Shown: piece after piece, positions 25,052-33,647 of the stretch
Position numbering within the stretch: the first letter of the stretch is position 1
Layout of the letters: each line of letters begins with the position of its first letter
Assembly (NCBI RefSeq): GCF_004366635.1
Contig: NZ_SORN01000004.1
Span: 62,001-126,000 of the forward strand
Source of the DNA: Roseinatronobacter bogoriensis DSM 18756
GTDB taxonomy: Bacteria; Pseudomonadota; Alphaproteobacteria; Rhodobacterales; Rhodobacteraceae
Direction: 5' to 3'
DNA: 64,000 nucleotides
Made by a program: the position numbers and the translations under genes
The notes under the pieces: generated by a model
Told to the model about the DNA's origin: nothing
Seen by the model: the letters and a program-made list of their open reading frames with translations, nothing else
Databases searched by the model: none

Positions 25052-27805
25052 ATGAATATGCGTGCGCAGTCCAGGGCTGTTGCCGTGCTCGGTCCCACGA
25101 ATACTGGCAAGACACATTATGCCATCGAGCGTATGCTGGCCTATCGCACTGGCGTCATTGGGTTGCCGCTGCGCCTGCTGGCACGCGAGGTTTATGACAA
25201 AATCCGCGCGCTGCGTGGGCCGGATTGCGTGGCGCTGGTTACAGGGGAAGAACGGATCGTTCCCGACCGCACGCAATACTGGGTCTGCACGGTCGAGGCG
25301 ATGCCGCTGGAGATTGGCGCGGATTTTGTTGCCATTGACGAAATCCAACTCTGCAATGACCCGGATCGCGGACATGTCTTTACAGATCGCCTGTTACACG
25401 CCCGCGGACTGCATGAAACGCTGTTCATGGGTTCTGACACAATGCGCAGTGCCATTGCGGCCCTTGTGCCGGGTGTGCAGTTTCAGCGCCGTGAACGCAT
25501 GTCGCAGCTTAGCTATTCCGGCTCGAAGAAAATCAGCCGGATGCCTGCGCGCAGCGCGATTGTTGGTTTCAGTGTCGAAAACGTCTATGCGATTGCAGAA
25601 CTTATCCGCCGCCAGAAGGGCGGCTGCGCTGTCGTGATGGGGGCGCTTTCACCCCGCACGCGCAACGCACAGGTTGAATTGTATCAGAATGGCGATGTCG
25701 ATTACCTTGTGGCCACAGATGCCATCGGGATGGGCCTGAACCTCGATATCAAGCATGTGGCATTCTCGGCAACGCGCAAATTCGATGGCCGACGCATGCG
25801 TCCGCTTGGCCCTGACGAATTGGCCCAGATCGCGGGCAGGGCAGGGCGCTATCAGAATGATGGCAGCTTCGGCGTGACGGGAGAGGCGCGCCCCTTGCCA
25901 GATGAAGTGATCGAGGCCATCGAGACTCACCAATTCCTGCCTGTGCGCAAGCTGCATTGGCGAAATGCGCGGCTTGAATTCGGAACACCGGAACGGTTGA
26001 TCGCCTCGCTGGAAACGCACACAAATAATGACTGGCTGACGCGTGCCCGCGATGCGGATGATGTTCTTGCACTGAAAACACTGGTTGAGCAGCCGGAAAT
26101 CCGGGACCGCTTGCGCGATGCGCGCGACCTGCGTCTGTTGTGGGATGTCTGCCGCGTTCCTGACTTTCGTGGCATCTCGGCGGCGGAACATGCCAGCTTG
26201 CTAAGTCAGGTGTTCGAGTTCCTGCATATTGCGGGCCGGATTGATACGGATTGGCTGGCGCGCAACATCCAACGCATTGACCGAACGGATGGGGATATCG
26301 ACGTCTTGTCCAAAAGGTTGGCTTATATCCGCACATGGACCTATATCGCGCAGCGCAAGGGCTGGATTGATGACGAAAAGCATTGGCGCGACGCGACGCG
26401 CGCTGTAGAAGACCGGTTGTCGGATGCGCTTCACGCGCGTTTGACACAAAGATTTGTTGACCGGCGCACCAGCGTCTTGCTGCGCCGGTTGAAGCAAAAG
26501 GAGAGCCTTGTGGCTGAGGTGAATGACAAAGGCGAAGTGACCGTCGAGGGCGAGTTGATCGGGCGACTGGAAGGTTTCCGCTTCCGGCAGGACCAGACTG
26601 CCAGCGCAGATGAGGCAAAAACCCTTCGGCAGGCCTCTTTGGCGGCATTGACGCCATTGTTCCACCTGCGTGCGGATAAATTCTACAATGCCGCCGATAC
26701 CGAGTTCGACCTGACCGAACAGGGCGGGTTGATGTGGGGTGATTCGGCTGTGGGCAAGCTGATCCGTGGCGATGATGCGATGCGCCCGCAGGTTCATGCC
26801 TTTGTCGATGACGAAGCGGGCCATGATGTCGCCGAAAAGGTGCGCCGCAGATTGCAGCATTTTATTGACCGCAAGATTGCAGCCTTGTTCGAGCCGTTGA
26901 TGAATATGTCACGTGACGAAGGCTTGAACGGTCTGGCGCGCGGGATTGCCTTTCAACTGGTCGAGGCAATGGGCGTGATCCCACGTGAACGCATTGCGTC
27001 AGACATAAAGGCACTGGATCAGGATGCGCGCGGCCTGCTGCGCAAGCATGGTGTGCGTTTTGGTCAGTATACAATATTCCTGCCTTTGCTTTTGAAACCT
27101 GCACCAACGCGGCTGCGACTGGTTCTGCGCTCGCTTGCAGATGGTCTGGATGAATTCCCCGAAAGCCCGCCGCCCGGTCTGGTGACCATTCCGCATTTGT
27201 CAGAAGTGCCTTCGGATCATTACATCATGGCGGGCTACCGCCCCTCGGGTGCGCGCGCGATCCGCATTGATATGCTGGAACGTCTGGCCGATCTCTTGCG
27301 CGCCTGTGACAGCCGGTCCGGGTTCGAGGCAACGCCGGATATGCTGTCGATTACTGGCACCACGCTGGAACAATTTGCGGATATGATGGAAGGGCTGGGT
27401 TACATGGCTGAACGCGGCGAACGCGCGAAGGCCAAGCCGGAGCAGCCCGCTGAGACGGCCACCCCAGAGGCCGCGCAATCACCTGTGCCACCCGTGCAGG
27501 ATGAGGGGCCCGCGCCAGAGGCAGCCGAAACACCAGCAACTGCCGAAGGCGATGAAGAAAACCCGCCAGAGGTTTTCTACACCTTTACCTGGGCACCGCG
27601 CCCGCGCAGGGAACAGCGCCCCCAGAACCGGCCCCAAGACGCCCGTCCAAAGGGCGGCAAGCCGAAAGGCGCCAAGCCAAAGGGCAAGAAGCCAGAGAAG
27701 GCCAAGCGCGAGTATGCAGCGCAGTCGTCGCCGCGCAAGTCAGACCGGATCGACCCTGACAACCCGTTTGCTGCGGCCCTGATGGGGTTAAAGACAAAAG
27801 GCTGA
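25052..27805 (+). CDS. SUV3-like ATP-dependent RNA helicase
   Basis: This 917-residue helicase resembles the mitochondrial Suv3 branch of superfamily 2. It begins with Walker A GPTNTGKTH (about residue 15), has DEIQL in place of a classic DEAD/DExH box, SYSGSKK, and C-terminal helicase motifs ATDAIGMGLNLD and QIAGRAGRY. A long central helical region follows, then from about residue 790 a low-complexity tail of Pro/Ala/Glu and then Lys/Pro/Gly repeats such as PKGGKPKGAKPKGKK, probably an RNA- or protein-binding tail. It heads a plus-strand run with the S4 protein, fdxA and carD. Confidence 0.92.
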   Translation: MNMRAQSRAVAVLGPTNTGKTHYAIERMLAYRTGVIGLPLRLLAREVYDKIRALRGPDCVALVTGEERIVPDRTQYWVCTVEAMPLEIGADFVAIDEIQLCNDPDRGHVFTDRLLHARGLHETLFMGSDTMRSAIAALVPGVQFQRRERMSQLSYSGSKKISRMPARSAIVGFSVENVYAIAELIRRQKGGCAVVMGALSPRTRNAQVELYQNGDVDYLVATDAIGMGLNLDIKHVAFSATRKFDGRRMRPLGPDELAQIAGRAGRYQNDGSFGVTGEARPLPDEVIEAIETHQFLPVRKLHWRNARLEFGTPERLIASLETHTNNDWLTRARDADDVLALKTLVEQPEIRDRLRDARDLRLLWDVCRVPDFRGISAAEHASLLSQVFEFLHIAGRIDTDWLARNIQRIDRTDGDIDVLSKRLAYIRTWTYIAQRKGWIDDEKHWRDATRAVEDRLSDALHARLTQRFVDRRTSVLLRRLKQKESLVAEVNDKGEVTVEGELIGRLEGFRFRQDQTASADEAKTLRQASLAALTPLFHLRADKFYNAADTEFDLTEQGGLMWGDSAVGKLIRGDDAMRPQVHAFVDDEAGHDVAEKVRRRLQHFIDRKIAALFEPLMNMSRDEGLNGLARGIAFQLVEAMGVIPRERIASDIKALDQDARGLLRKHGVRFGQYTIFLPLLLKPAPTRLRLVLRSLADGLDEFPESPPPGLVTIPHLSEVPSDHYIMAGYRPSGARAIRIDMLERLADLLRACDSRSGFEATPDMLSITGTTLEQFADMMEGLGYMAERGERAKAKPEQPAETATPEAAQSPVPPVQDEGPAPEAAETPATAEGDEENPPEVFYTFTWAPRPRREQRPQNRPQDARPKGGKPKGAKPKGKKPEKAKREYAAQSSPRKSDRIDPDNPFAAALMGLKTKG

Positions 27806-27809
27806 ACTG

Positions 27810-28187
27810 TTGACGGAACCGCGCCCGATCTTGAGGCTGGACAAATGGCTATGGCAGGCGCGGTTCGTCAAGTCGCGGGCGCTTGCGGCCAAACTGGTCG
27901 AAGGGGCCGGGGTGCGGGTGAATTCCAATCGCATTGCGAAACCCGCTTACAATGTGGGCGCTGGGGATGTTCTGACCTTTGCCCTTGGTGAACGTGTGGT
28001 CGTGCTGCGTATCCTTGCACTGGGCACGCGCCGCGGTCCTGCACCCGAAGCGCGCGGGCTCTATGAAGACCTGTCACCACCGCCCCCATCAAAAGACCTT
28101 TCGCGTCCGGTTCCGGTGGCAGGCGGCCGCCCGGACAAGCGCGCGCGCCGCCGTTTTGACGCAGGGCAGACAGATGCGCTTGATTGA
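27810..28187 (+). CDS. S4-domain RNA-binding protein, Hsp15-like
   Basis: This 125-residue protein starts at TTG (27810), four bases after the helicase stop. An S4 domain (LRLDKWLWQARFVKSRALA, then VRVNSNRIAKPAYNVGAGD) is followed by a basic, Pro-rich tail with KRARRRF. This matches heat-shock protein 15 (HslR), which binds stalled 50S subunits carrying nascent chains. Cotranscription with the helicase suggests a common RNA/ribosome quality-control theme. Confidence 0.88.
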   Translation: MTEPRPILRLDKWLWQARFVKSRALAAKLVEGAGVRVNSNRIAKPAYNVGAGDVLTFALGERVVVLRILALGTRRGPAPEARGLYEDLSPPPPSKDLSRPVPVAGGRPDKRARRRFDAGQTDALD

Positions 28188-28258
28188 TCGAGGGGGCTGG
28201 ATTATGTCCCCTCCGAACCCAATGCGTTCGCGCAGATACCCAGACAGAGGATGGCTTC

Positions 28259-28597
28259 ATGACCTATGTGGTGATCGACAACTGTATCGCCTGTAAATAC
28301 ACCGACTGCGTTGAAGTCTGTCCGGTGGATTGCTTTTATGAAGGCGAAAACATGCTGGTGATCCATCCGGATGAATGCATCGACTGTGGTGTATGTGAAC
28401 CCGAATGCCCGGCCGACGCGATCCGCCCGGATACCGAGCCGGAAATGGAACAATGGGTAGAGTTCAACCGGAAATACTCTGAAAAATGGCCGGTCATCAT
28501 CACCAAGAAAGACCCGCTGCCCGAAGCGACAGAGCGGGATGGCGAGACGGATAAGCTGAACAAGTATTTCTCCGAGAACCCGGGCGAGGGCGGCTGA
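28259..28597 (+). CDS. fdxA: Seven-iron ferredoxin FdxA
   Basis: This 112-residue cytosolic ferredoxin has cysteines in NCIACKYTDCVEVCPVDCF and CIDCGVCEPECPADAI, the spacing of a 3Fe-4S plus 4Fe-4S protein of the FdxA type. The C-terminal half is a long acidic tail typical for the family. The ATG at 28259 follows GAGG; a longer frame upstream gives no extra conserved sequence. It lies between the S4 gene and carD, the same order seen in many Rhodobacterales. Confidence 0.93.
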   Translation: MTYVVIDNCIACKYTDCVEVCPVDCFYEGENMLVIHPDECIDCGVCEPECPADAIRPDTEPEMEQWVEFNRKYSEKWPVIITKKDPLPEATERDGETDKLNKYFSENPGEGG

Positions 28598-28647
28598 CGT
28601 CACAGCGCTGATCGCGGCAGTGTGTTACAGAACTCTTACCAAAGTGC

Positions 28648-28676
28648 TTTGTTTTTTGGCAGTTTTGTGATATAGA
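28648..28676 (+). promoter_or_regulatory. Candidate sigma-70-type promoter upstream of carD
   Basis: TATAGA at 28671-28676 is preceded at a 17-base spacing by TTTGTT (28648-28653), in an AT-rich stretch that contrasts with the flanking coding DNA. The predicted start site, near 28683, lies upstream of the terminator at 28703-28732. Confidence 0.45.
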
Positions 28677-28702
28677 ATCAATCACAGTCAAATTCGTCTC
28701 GC

Positions 28703-28732
28703 ATCGGCAGTTCTGCCAACTGCCGATTTTTT
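28703..28732 (+). terminator. Intrinsic terminator between fdxA and carD
   Basis: A perfect 10-bp stem ATCGGCAGTT/AACTGCCGAT with loop CTGCC is followed by six T. It can end the fdxA transcript. Because a promoter-like sequence lies just upstream, it may also make a short RNA or attenuate carD. Confidence 0.85.
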
Positions 28733-28817
28733 ATCGCAAAAATCCCGTGTTTGCAGGAACCTTGGGGGGCCTGACAGCGTTTTTTTGCAGTAGTGGGGCC
28801 TAGTGGGGAAGATCTGA

Positions 28818-29327
28818 ATGTCGAAAGCGAAGAAATCCGAGTTTCGTCCGAACGAATATGTTGTTTATCCTGCTCATGGTGTCGGGCAGATCGTCTCCAT
28901 AGAGGAGCAGGAAATCGCCGGGCTGAAGCTGGAACTTTTCGTCATTTCTTTTGAAAAAGAGAAGATGACCTTGCGTGTGCCCACAAACAAGGCAGTCACC
29001 GTTGGAATGCGGTCTTTGTCCTCACCCGAACTGGTGGACAAGGCGCTTGCCACGTTGAAAGGCAAAGCGCGGGTCAAGCGGGCCATGTGGTCGCGCCGCG
29101 CGCAGGAGTATGAGCAGAAAATCAACTCCGGCGATCTGATGGCCATCGCAGAAGTTGTTCGTGATTTGCACCGCAGTGACGATCAGCGCGAGCAGTCTTA
29201 CTCCGAGCGGCAGCTTTACGAAGCGGCGCTTGAGCGGTTGACCCGTGAAGTTGCAGCCGTTGTTGGCGGTGACGAAGCGATTGCACAGAAGCAGGTCAAT
29301 GATATGCTGATCTCGCGCGCGGCCTGA
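28818..29327 (+). CDS. carD: CarD-family transcriptional regulator
   Basis: This 169-residue protein has an N-terminal RNA-polymerase-interacting Tudor-like domain (FRPNEYVVYPAHGVGQIVSIEE) and a helical C-terminal DNA-binding half (RAMWSRRAQEYEQKINSGD, then IAEVVRDLHR and SYSERQLYEAA). CarD binds the beta subunit of RNA polymerase and stabilises open complexes, broadly at rRNA and housekeeping promoters in alphaproteobacteria. The upstream 220 bases carry the promoter/terminator arrangement described separately. A terminator follows. Confidence 0.95.
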   Translation: MSKAKKSEFRPNEYVVYPAHGVGQIVSIEEQEIAGLKLELFVISFEKEKMTLRVPTNKAVTVGMRSLSSPELVDKALATLKGKARVKRAMWSRRAQEYEQKINSGDLMAIAEVVRDLHRSDDQREQSYSERQLYEAALERLTREVAAVVGGDEAIAQKQVNDMLISRAA

Positions 29328-29349
29328 GCCTATTGCATAACCTGATTTG

Positions 29350-29376
29350 AAACGCCCGCAAATGCGGGCGTTTTCA
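29350..29376 (+). terminator. Intrinsic terminator of carD
   Basis: An 11-bp stem AAACGCCCGCA/TGCGGGCGTTT with a two-base minimal loop (effectively AAAT) is followed by TTTT. It lies 22 bases after the carD stop. Confidence 0.85.
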
Positions 29377-29464
29377 TGTTTGATGCCAATGCAGGGGGCT
29401 TGCCTGTCCCTATGGCACTGGTCTAAGACATCGCGCAACGCATGTACCAACCTTGGAGGATTTC

Positions 29465-30205
29465 ATGGCAGGCCATTCCAAATGGGCCAATATTCAGCAT
29501 CGCAAGGGCCGTCAGGACGCGGTGCGCGCGAAGCTTTTCTCTAAGCTGTCCAAGGAAATTACTGTTGCAGCCAAGATGGGCGACCCGGATCCTGACAAGA
29601 ACCCGCGTCTGCGTCTGGCGGTGAAAGAGGCCAAGGCCGTCTCGATGCCCAAAGACAATATCGAACGCGCGATCAAGAAGTCTCAGGGCGGGGATGCCGA
29701 GAATTACGATGAAATCCGCTATGAAGGTTACGGCCCTGGCGGCGTTGCGGTGATTGTGGAGGCGATGACTGACAATCGCAATCGTACTGCATCCAATGTG
29801 CGTTCAACCTTTTCCAAGAACGGCGGCAACCTTGGTGAAACGGGGTCTGTCGCGTTCATGTTCGACCGGAAAGGGCAGGTGGTCTATCCGCTTGCTGCTG
29901 GCGATGCAGATACGATCATGCTTGCGGCAATTGATGCTGGTGCTGAAGATGTCGAAACCGGTGACGAAGAACATGTGATCTGGTGCGCAGATACCGATCT
30001 GGCAGCCGTGTCATCGGCACTGGAAGAGGCCTTGGGCGAAGCAACCAGCACCAGACTTGTCTGGAAACCACAAACCACGACAGAGCTGGACCTTGACGGT
30101 GCACGATCGCTGATGAAGCTGATTGACGCATTGGAAGATGATGACGACGTCCAGAATGTAACGGCGAATTTCGAGATTTCAGACGAGGTGATGGCCGAGC
30201 TTTGA
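29465..30205 (+). CDS. yebC: YebC/PmpR-family protein
   Basis: The protein is 246 residues from ATG 29465, which has TTGGAGGA four bases upstream. It begins MAGHSKWANIQHRKGRQD, the invariant YebC start, followed by DPDKNPRLRLAV, ERAIKKSQGG and YEGYGPGGVAVIVE. YebC proteins are cytosolic. They have been described as transcriptional regulators and more recently as translation factors that help ribosomes at proline runs. It is a single-gene unit, and its end lies 6 bases from the convergent DMT gene. Confidence 0.95.
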   Translation: MAGHSKWANIQHRKGRQDAVRAKLFSKLSKEITVAAKMGDPDPDKNPRLRLAVKEAKAVSMPKDNIERAIKKSQGGDAENYDEIRYEGYGPGGVAVIVEAMTDNRNRTASNVRSTFSKNGGNLGETGSVAFMFDRKGQVVYPLAAGDADTIMLAAIDAGAEDVETGDEEHVIWCADTDLAAVSSALEEALGEATSTRLVWKPQTTTELDLDGARSLMKLIDALEDDDDVQNVTANFEISDEVMAEL

Positions 30206-30211
30206 TGCAGC

Positions 30212-31111
30212 TTATTGCGTTGCAAGCTCGCGCCGTGCCTGTCGGCGCAACATGGCCTCTCTCCAGGTGATGAACAACACCGAGGCCATGATCACGACCC
30301 CGCCAAGGACAACGAAATAGTCGACTCCCTCGCCAAAGACGACTGCGCCAAGGATCACTGCCCAGACCAATTGCAGGAAAGTGACAGGCTGGGTGACGGT
30401 TACAGGCGCGGCCGCAAAGGCGAGGGTCATGGAATAGTGGCCCGCAGTCGCAAAGGCCGCGACCCAGAACAGCCAGAACAACTGTGTTGCGGTTGGTGGG
30501 GTCCAGACTGCGAACGCAAACGGGGCCAGGCAAATCGTTACTGTGATCGACAGCATTCCGACAACAACTGCTGCATTGACCTGACCCGACATGCGTTTTG
30601 CCATCAGATAGGATGCGGCAAAAAGTATGGCAGTGCCGATCATGGCAATATGCCCCGGAGAGATTTCGCGCAGCCCCGGTCGCAAAATGATGAGTGCGCC
30701 AGCAAAGGCCACGAAAACTGCCATGATCCGGCGTGTGGCCAGTTTCTCGCCCAGAAACAGGGCTGCGCCCAACGTCACATAGATTGGAGAGAGGTAATTC
30801 ATCGCAGTTACCTCTGCCAAAGAGATCTGCGTCATTGCGAAGAACCACAATATGACACCAAGCGCATGTAGAAATCCGCGTAGCCCAAAGAAAGCAAGGC
30901 TGCGCCGCGTGAAACTGACGGCCCGGAGCGAGGAGAGCATTGGCAATAAAAAGACAAGCCCCAGAAAGTAACGTAGAAATGCTGATTGTGCGGCGGGCAT
31001 GTCATCGCCCAGATATTTCACTAGGGCCGTGACCGCGACAAAGCACAGCCCTGTCACAAACATCCAGAAAACGCCAACAAGCGGGCGGGGCTCTGCCTCG
31101 GTATTTATCAT
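30212..31111 (-). CDS. DMT-superfamily (EamA) transporter
   Basis: This 299-residue inner-membrane protein has ten hydrophobic helices arranged as two EamA repeats. It includes FGLRGFLHALGVILWFFAM and SLAEVTAMNYLSPIYVTLGA in the first half and TQPVTFLQLVWAVILGAVVF in the second. Such proteins export or exchange amino acids, nucleotides or other metabolites. The substrate here is unknown. ATG 31111 is preferred over a GTG two codons upstream. It stands alone. Confidence 0.9.
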   Translation of the reverse strand: MINTEAEPRPLVGVFWMFVTGLCFVAVTALVKYLGDDMPAAQSAFLRYFLGLVFLLPMLSSLRAVSFTRRSLAFFGLRGFLHALGVILWFFAMTQISLAEVTAMNYLSPIYVTLGAALFLGEKLATRRIMAVFVAFAGALIILRPGLREISPGHIAMIGTAILFAASYLMAKRMSGQVNAAVVVGMLSITVTICLAPFAFAVWTPPTATQLFWLFWVAAFATAGHYSMTLAFAAAPVTVTQPVTFLQLVWAVILGAVVFGEGVDYFVVLGGVVIMASVLFITWREAMLRRQARRELATQ

Positions 31112-31188
31112 GTTCACTATTTTGCACGTCTCGTTGCGCGCGACAAGTGTGGCGAGACCACTTTGCAGCTATCTTGTCTGCGCGGGGG

Positions 31189-33549
31189 TTATGCGGCTTT
31201 GTCGGGTTCGCTCAATTGCGAATTTACGGCCTTGGTAAATTCGGCAAGTGAGAATGGCTTGCCCAGAAATGTTGCCTTGCTGATGCGCGCCTGTGCCGCA
31301 ACGCGGCTATCTTCCGCGTAACCGGACATGAAGATGACGGGGGTTTCCGGGAACCTGTCGCGGATCTGGGCAACCCAGCTTGGCCCGTCCAGCCCTGGCA
31401 TAATGACATCAGTCACAAAGCAATCCGGCCGGATTGCTTCGTCTTGCAAGATCTCCAGCGCGGCTTCGCCGCAATCCGCCTCGATGACCCGGTGACCTTG
31501 CAATTCAAGAGCGCGTGCCGCGAAAGAGCGTACCGGGGTTTCATCCTCGACCAGCAGGATCAGCGCGTGGCGCGTGTCAAGCGCGTTGCTCTGCACGCTA
31601 TTGGTGCGCGGCGTGGTTGCTTCTGGCGCTTCGGGCTGTTGTGCCGCGAAATACAGGGTGAAATTCGTTCCGACCCCTTCTTCACTGTCGACAAAAATAT
31701 AGCCGCCCGATTGCTTGACGATCCCGTAGACCGTGGACAATCCAAGGCCGGTACCTTCACCCACGCGTTTTGTGGTGAAGAACGGTTCAAATACCTTATC
31801 AACCAGCTCTTGCGGAATTCCGACACCATCATCGCTGATCTTGATCATCGTATAGGTGCCCGGCGGAACCCGAACATTGTCACGCGCCAGTCCTTTGGGG
31901 AAGGCACGTGTTTCTGTCTGAATACGGATCTCACCGCCAAGGGGAAGCGCGTCGCGTGCGTTCACAACAAGATTCATCAGAACCTGTTCAAACTGGCGCT
32001 TGTCAGAGCGGATGGGTGCGACATTCTTGCCGTGCCGCAAGGACAAGGTCACTTTCTCACCGACAAGACGATTCAGCAGGTGAATAACATCTTCCATCGT
32101 CTCTTGCAGATCAAGGGTGACGAATTTCAGGGTCTGTTGGCGGGACAATGCCAGCAATTGGCGCACAAGTGCCGCGGCGCGATTGGTATTTTGCTGAATT
32201 TGCATCAGATCGGGAAAATTCAGGTCGCTGCGATCATGGCGCAACAACAGCAGATCGCAATGCCCGGAAATGGCTGTCAGCAAATTGTTGAAATCATGCG
32301 CAACGCCGCCTGCCAACTGTCCAATGGCTTGCATTTTCTGGCTTTGGGTGAATTTCGCTTCCAGCGATTTCATTTCAGTGACATCGCTGAATACAACGAC
32401 AAGAAAGCCTGCGTTTGCATGGGGCGGTGCGGTCAGTGTCACCTTCAGATAGGTTTTTGATAGTTCGGATTTCAAACACAAGACTTCGGTCGATCGCGCG
32501 ATCCTGCCGGAGGCCACATCGGCAATCCATTCGGAAACTGGACGTCCAAGCCCTTCGAGGATCGCGCTTAACATGGGCAGTTGTTTATCCCGCAACTGTA
32601 ATAAGCGCTTTGCTTCATCATTCACATAGATCAACTGACCGTCGATGCTTATCCGCGCCAGTCCGAGCGGCAGCATCTGTAATTGATGCGTGTCGTCGAA
32701 ATGATCACTGCTTTTTGTTGGTTGCGTCATCTCTGTGGGCGAAAACAAAAGGACTGTTTCCGACTTGTCATCATGGGATTGCAGTCGCAGGGCCTGATAT
32801 GTGGCGCCGCCATTGCCCAAAGTGACCGCGGTAATCTCGCCGATCGGCGGCGGCGCGCCATCGAAAAACTGAGCCAGAGACGTGCCCTTGGTCGGCAATA
32901 TCGCGCGAAGACCAGCGCTGATCTGCTGAATTTCACCGTCCTCAGAGAACCGTACGTGTTCAAAGAGAGAATCTTCATGCGCCGCTGCATTCTTGTTCAG
33001 CTTGATGCGCCACAAAAACTGATCATCATCCAGTTTCTTGACATGGTAAGTTCTGCTCTCACCCTGAAGATCCAGGTGGTGTTCGGCATAGCCCCTTGCG
33101 GTGGCCACATCATGCAGGCGGGAGACAAACTGTTCCGGGTCGGCATGGAGGTTTGTAAATAAACTGCTGATATTCTGAGGCAGCGTTATATCAAAATTTT
33201 CAGTGGCTGCGGAATTGTACCAATGGATGCTCCCGCTGTCGTCATCGGTCAGGATACAGGCTGTCTCACTGTCTCCAAGAAGTTGTGTCAAACGAGTCAG
33301 GTCGCGGCGCTGATTTGCGGCCGCGATCAGTTTGCCTACCCATACCACCAAGGTCAGGATCAGGATGGCGGTTCCCGCCGTCAGAAAACTGAGGGCAGTT
33401 GCCGAAGGCCCCGAAGACAACCCGAAAATGCCAAGCACAACCCCGGCGAGTGCCAGGATCACCAATGATCCTCCGGGAAGTGCCGTGGCGGTCCGTGCCA
33501 GCTCGCGCCCCAGAAATTGCAAACCTGTAAAGCGCAAAGGCAACCTCAA
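31189..33549 (-). CDS. cckA: Cell-cycle hybrid histidine kinase CckA
   Basis: This 786-residue membrane kinase has two N-terminal transmembrane helices (about 29-45 and 54-75), PAS-like sensor regions (about 85-400), the HisKA box AGGVAHDFNNLLTAI with His418, the ATPase boxes NLVVNARDAL, DDGVGIP and GEGTGLGLSTVYG, and a C-terminal receiver with phospho-acceptor Asp714 (VTDVIMPGLDG). The order and H-box are diagnostic of CckA, which feeds phosphate through ChpT to CtrA. The only usable start in frame is TTG at 33549, since a stop lies upstream. A CtrA-type box lies 35-50 bases upstream. Confidence 0.93.
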   Translation of the reverse strand: MRLPLRFTGLQFLGRELARTATALPGGSLVILALAGVVLGIFGLSSGPSATALSFLTAGTAILILTLVVWVGKLIAAANQRRDLTRLTQLLGDSETACILTDDDSGSIHWYNSAATENFDITLPQNISSLFTNLHADPEQFVSRLHDVATARGYAEHHLDLQGESRTYHVKKLDDDQFLWRIKLNKNAAAHEDSLFEHVRFSEDGEIQQISAGLRAILPTKGTSLAQFFDGAPPPIGEITAVTLGNGGATYQALRLQSHDDKSETVLLFSPTEMTQPTKSSDHFDDTHQLQMLPLGLARISIDGQLIYVNDEAKRLLQLRDKQLPMLSAILEGLGRPVSEWIADVASGRIARSTEVLCLKSELSKTYLKVTLTAPPHANAGFLVVVFSDVTEMKSLEAKFTQSQKMQAIGQLAGGVAHDFNNLLTAISGHCDLLLLRHDRSDLNFPDLMQIQQNTNRAAALVRQLLALSRQQTLKFVTLDLQETMEDVIHLLNRLVGEKVTLSLRHGKNVAPIRSDKRQFEQVLMNLVVNARDALPLGGEIRIQTETRAFPKGLARDNVRVPPGTYTMIKISDDGVGIPQELVDKVFEPFFTTKRVGEGTGLGLSTVYGIVKQSGGYIFVDSEEGVGTNFTLYFAAQQPEAPEATTPRTNSVQSNALDTRHALILLVEDETPVRSFAARALELQGHRVIEADCGEAALEILQDEAIRPDCFVTDVIMPGLDGPSWVAQIRDRFPETPVIFMSGYAEDSRVAAQARISKATFLGKPFSLAEFTKAVNSQLSEPDKAA

Positions 33550-33583
33550 TATTATCTGCGAATGATGTTTTACTGGAGATCGG

Positions 33584-33599
33584 TTAAGTTCACGTTAAC
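33584..33599. promoter_or_regulatory. CtrA-type box upstream of cckA
   Basis: TTAAGTTCACGTTAAC is an exact TTAA-N7-TTAAC match. It lies 35-50 bases before the cckA start codon. The two half-sites also read as TTAA-N7-TTAA on the minus strand. Confidence 0.6.
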
Positions 33600-33647
33600 G
33601 TTAAAATCCAAGCCGCGGCGAACGCCTAGCAAAACCGCGTGTTTTTA

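Noticed and set aside
31444..32460. Open frame of about 338 codons opposite cckA
   Set aside because: It is antisense to the kinase core with low-quality composition and no family resemblance.
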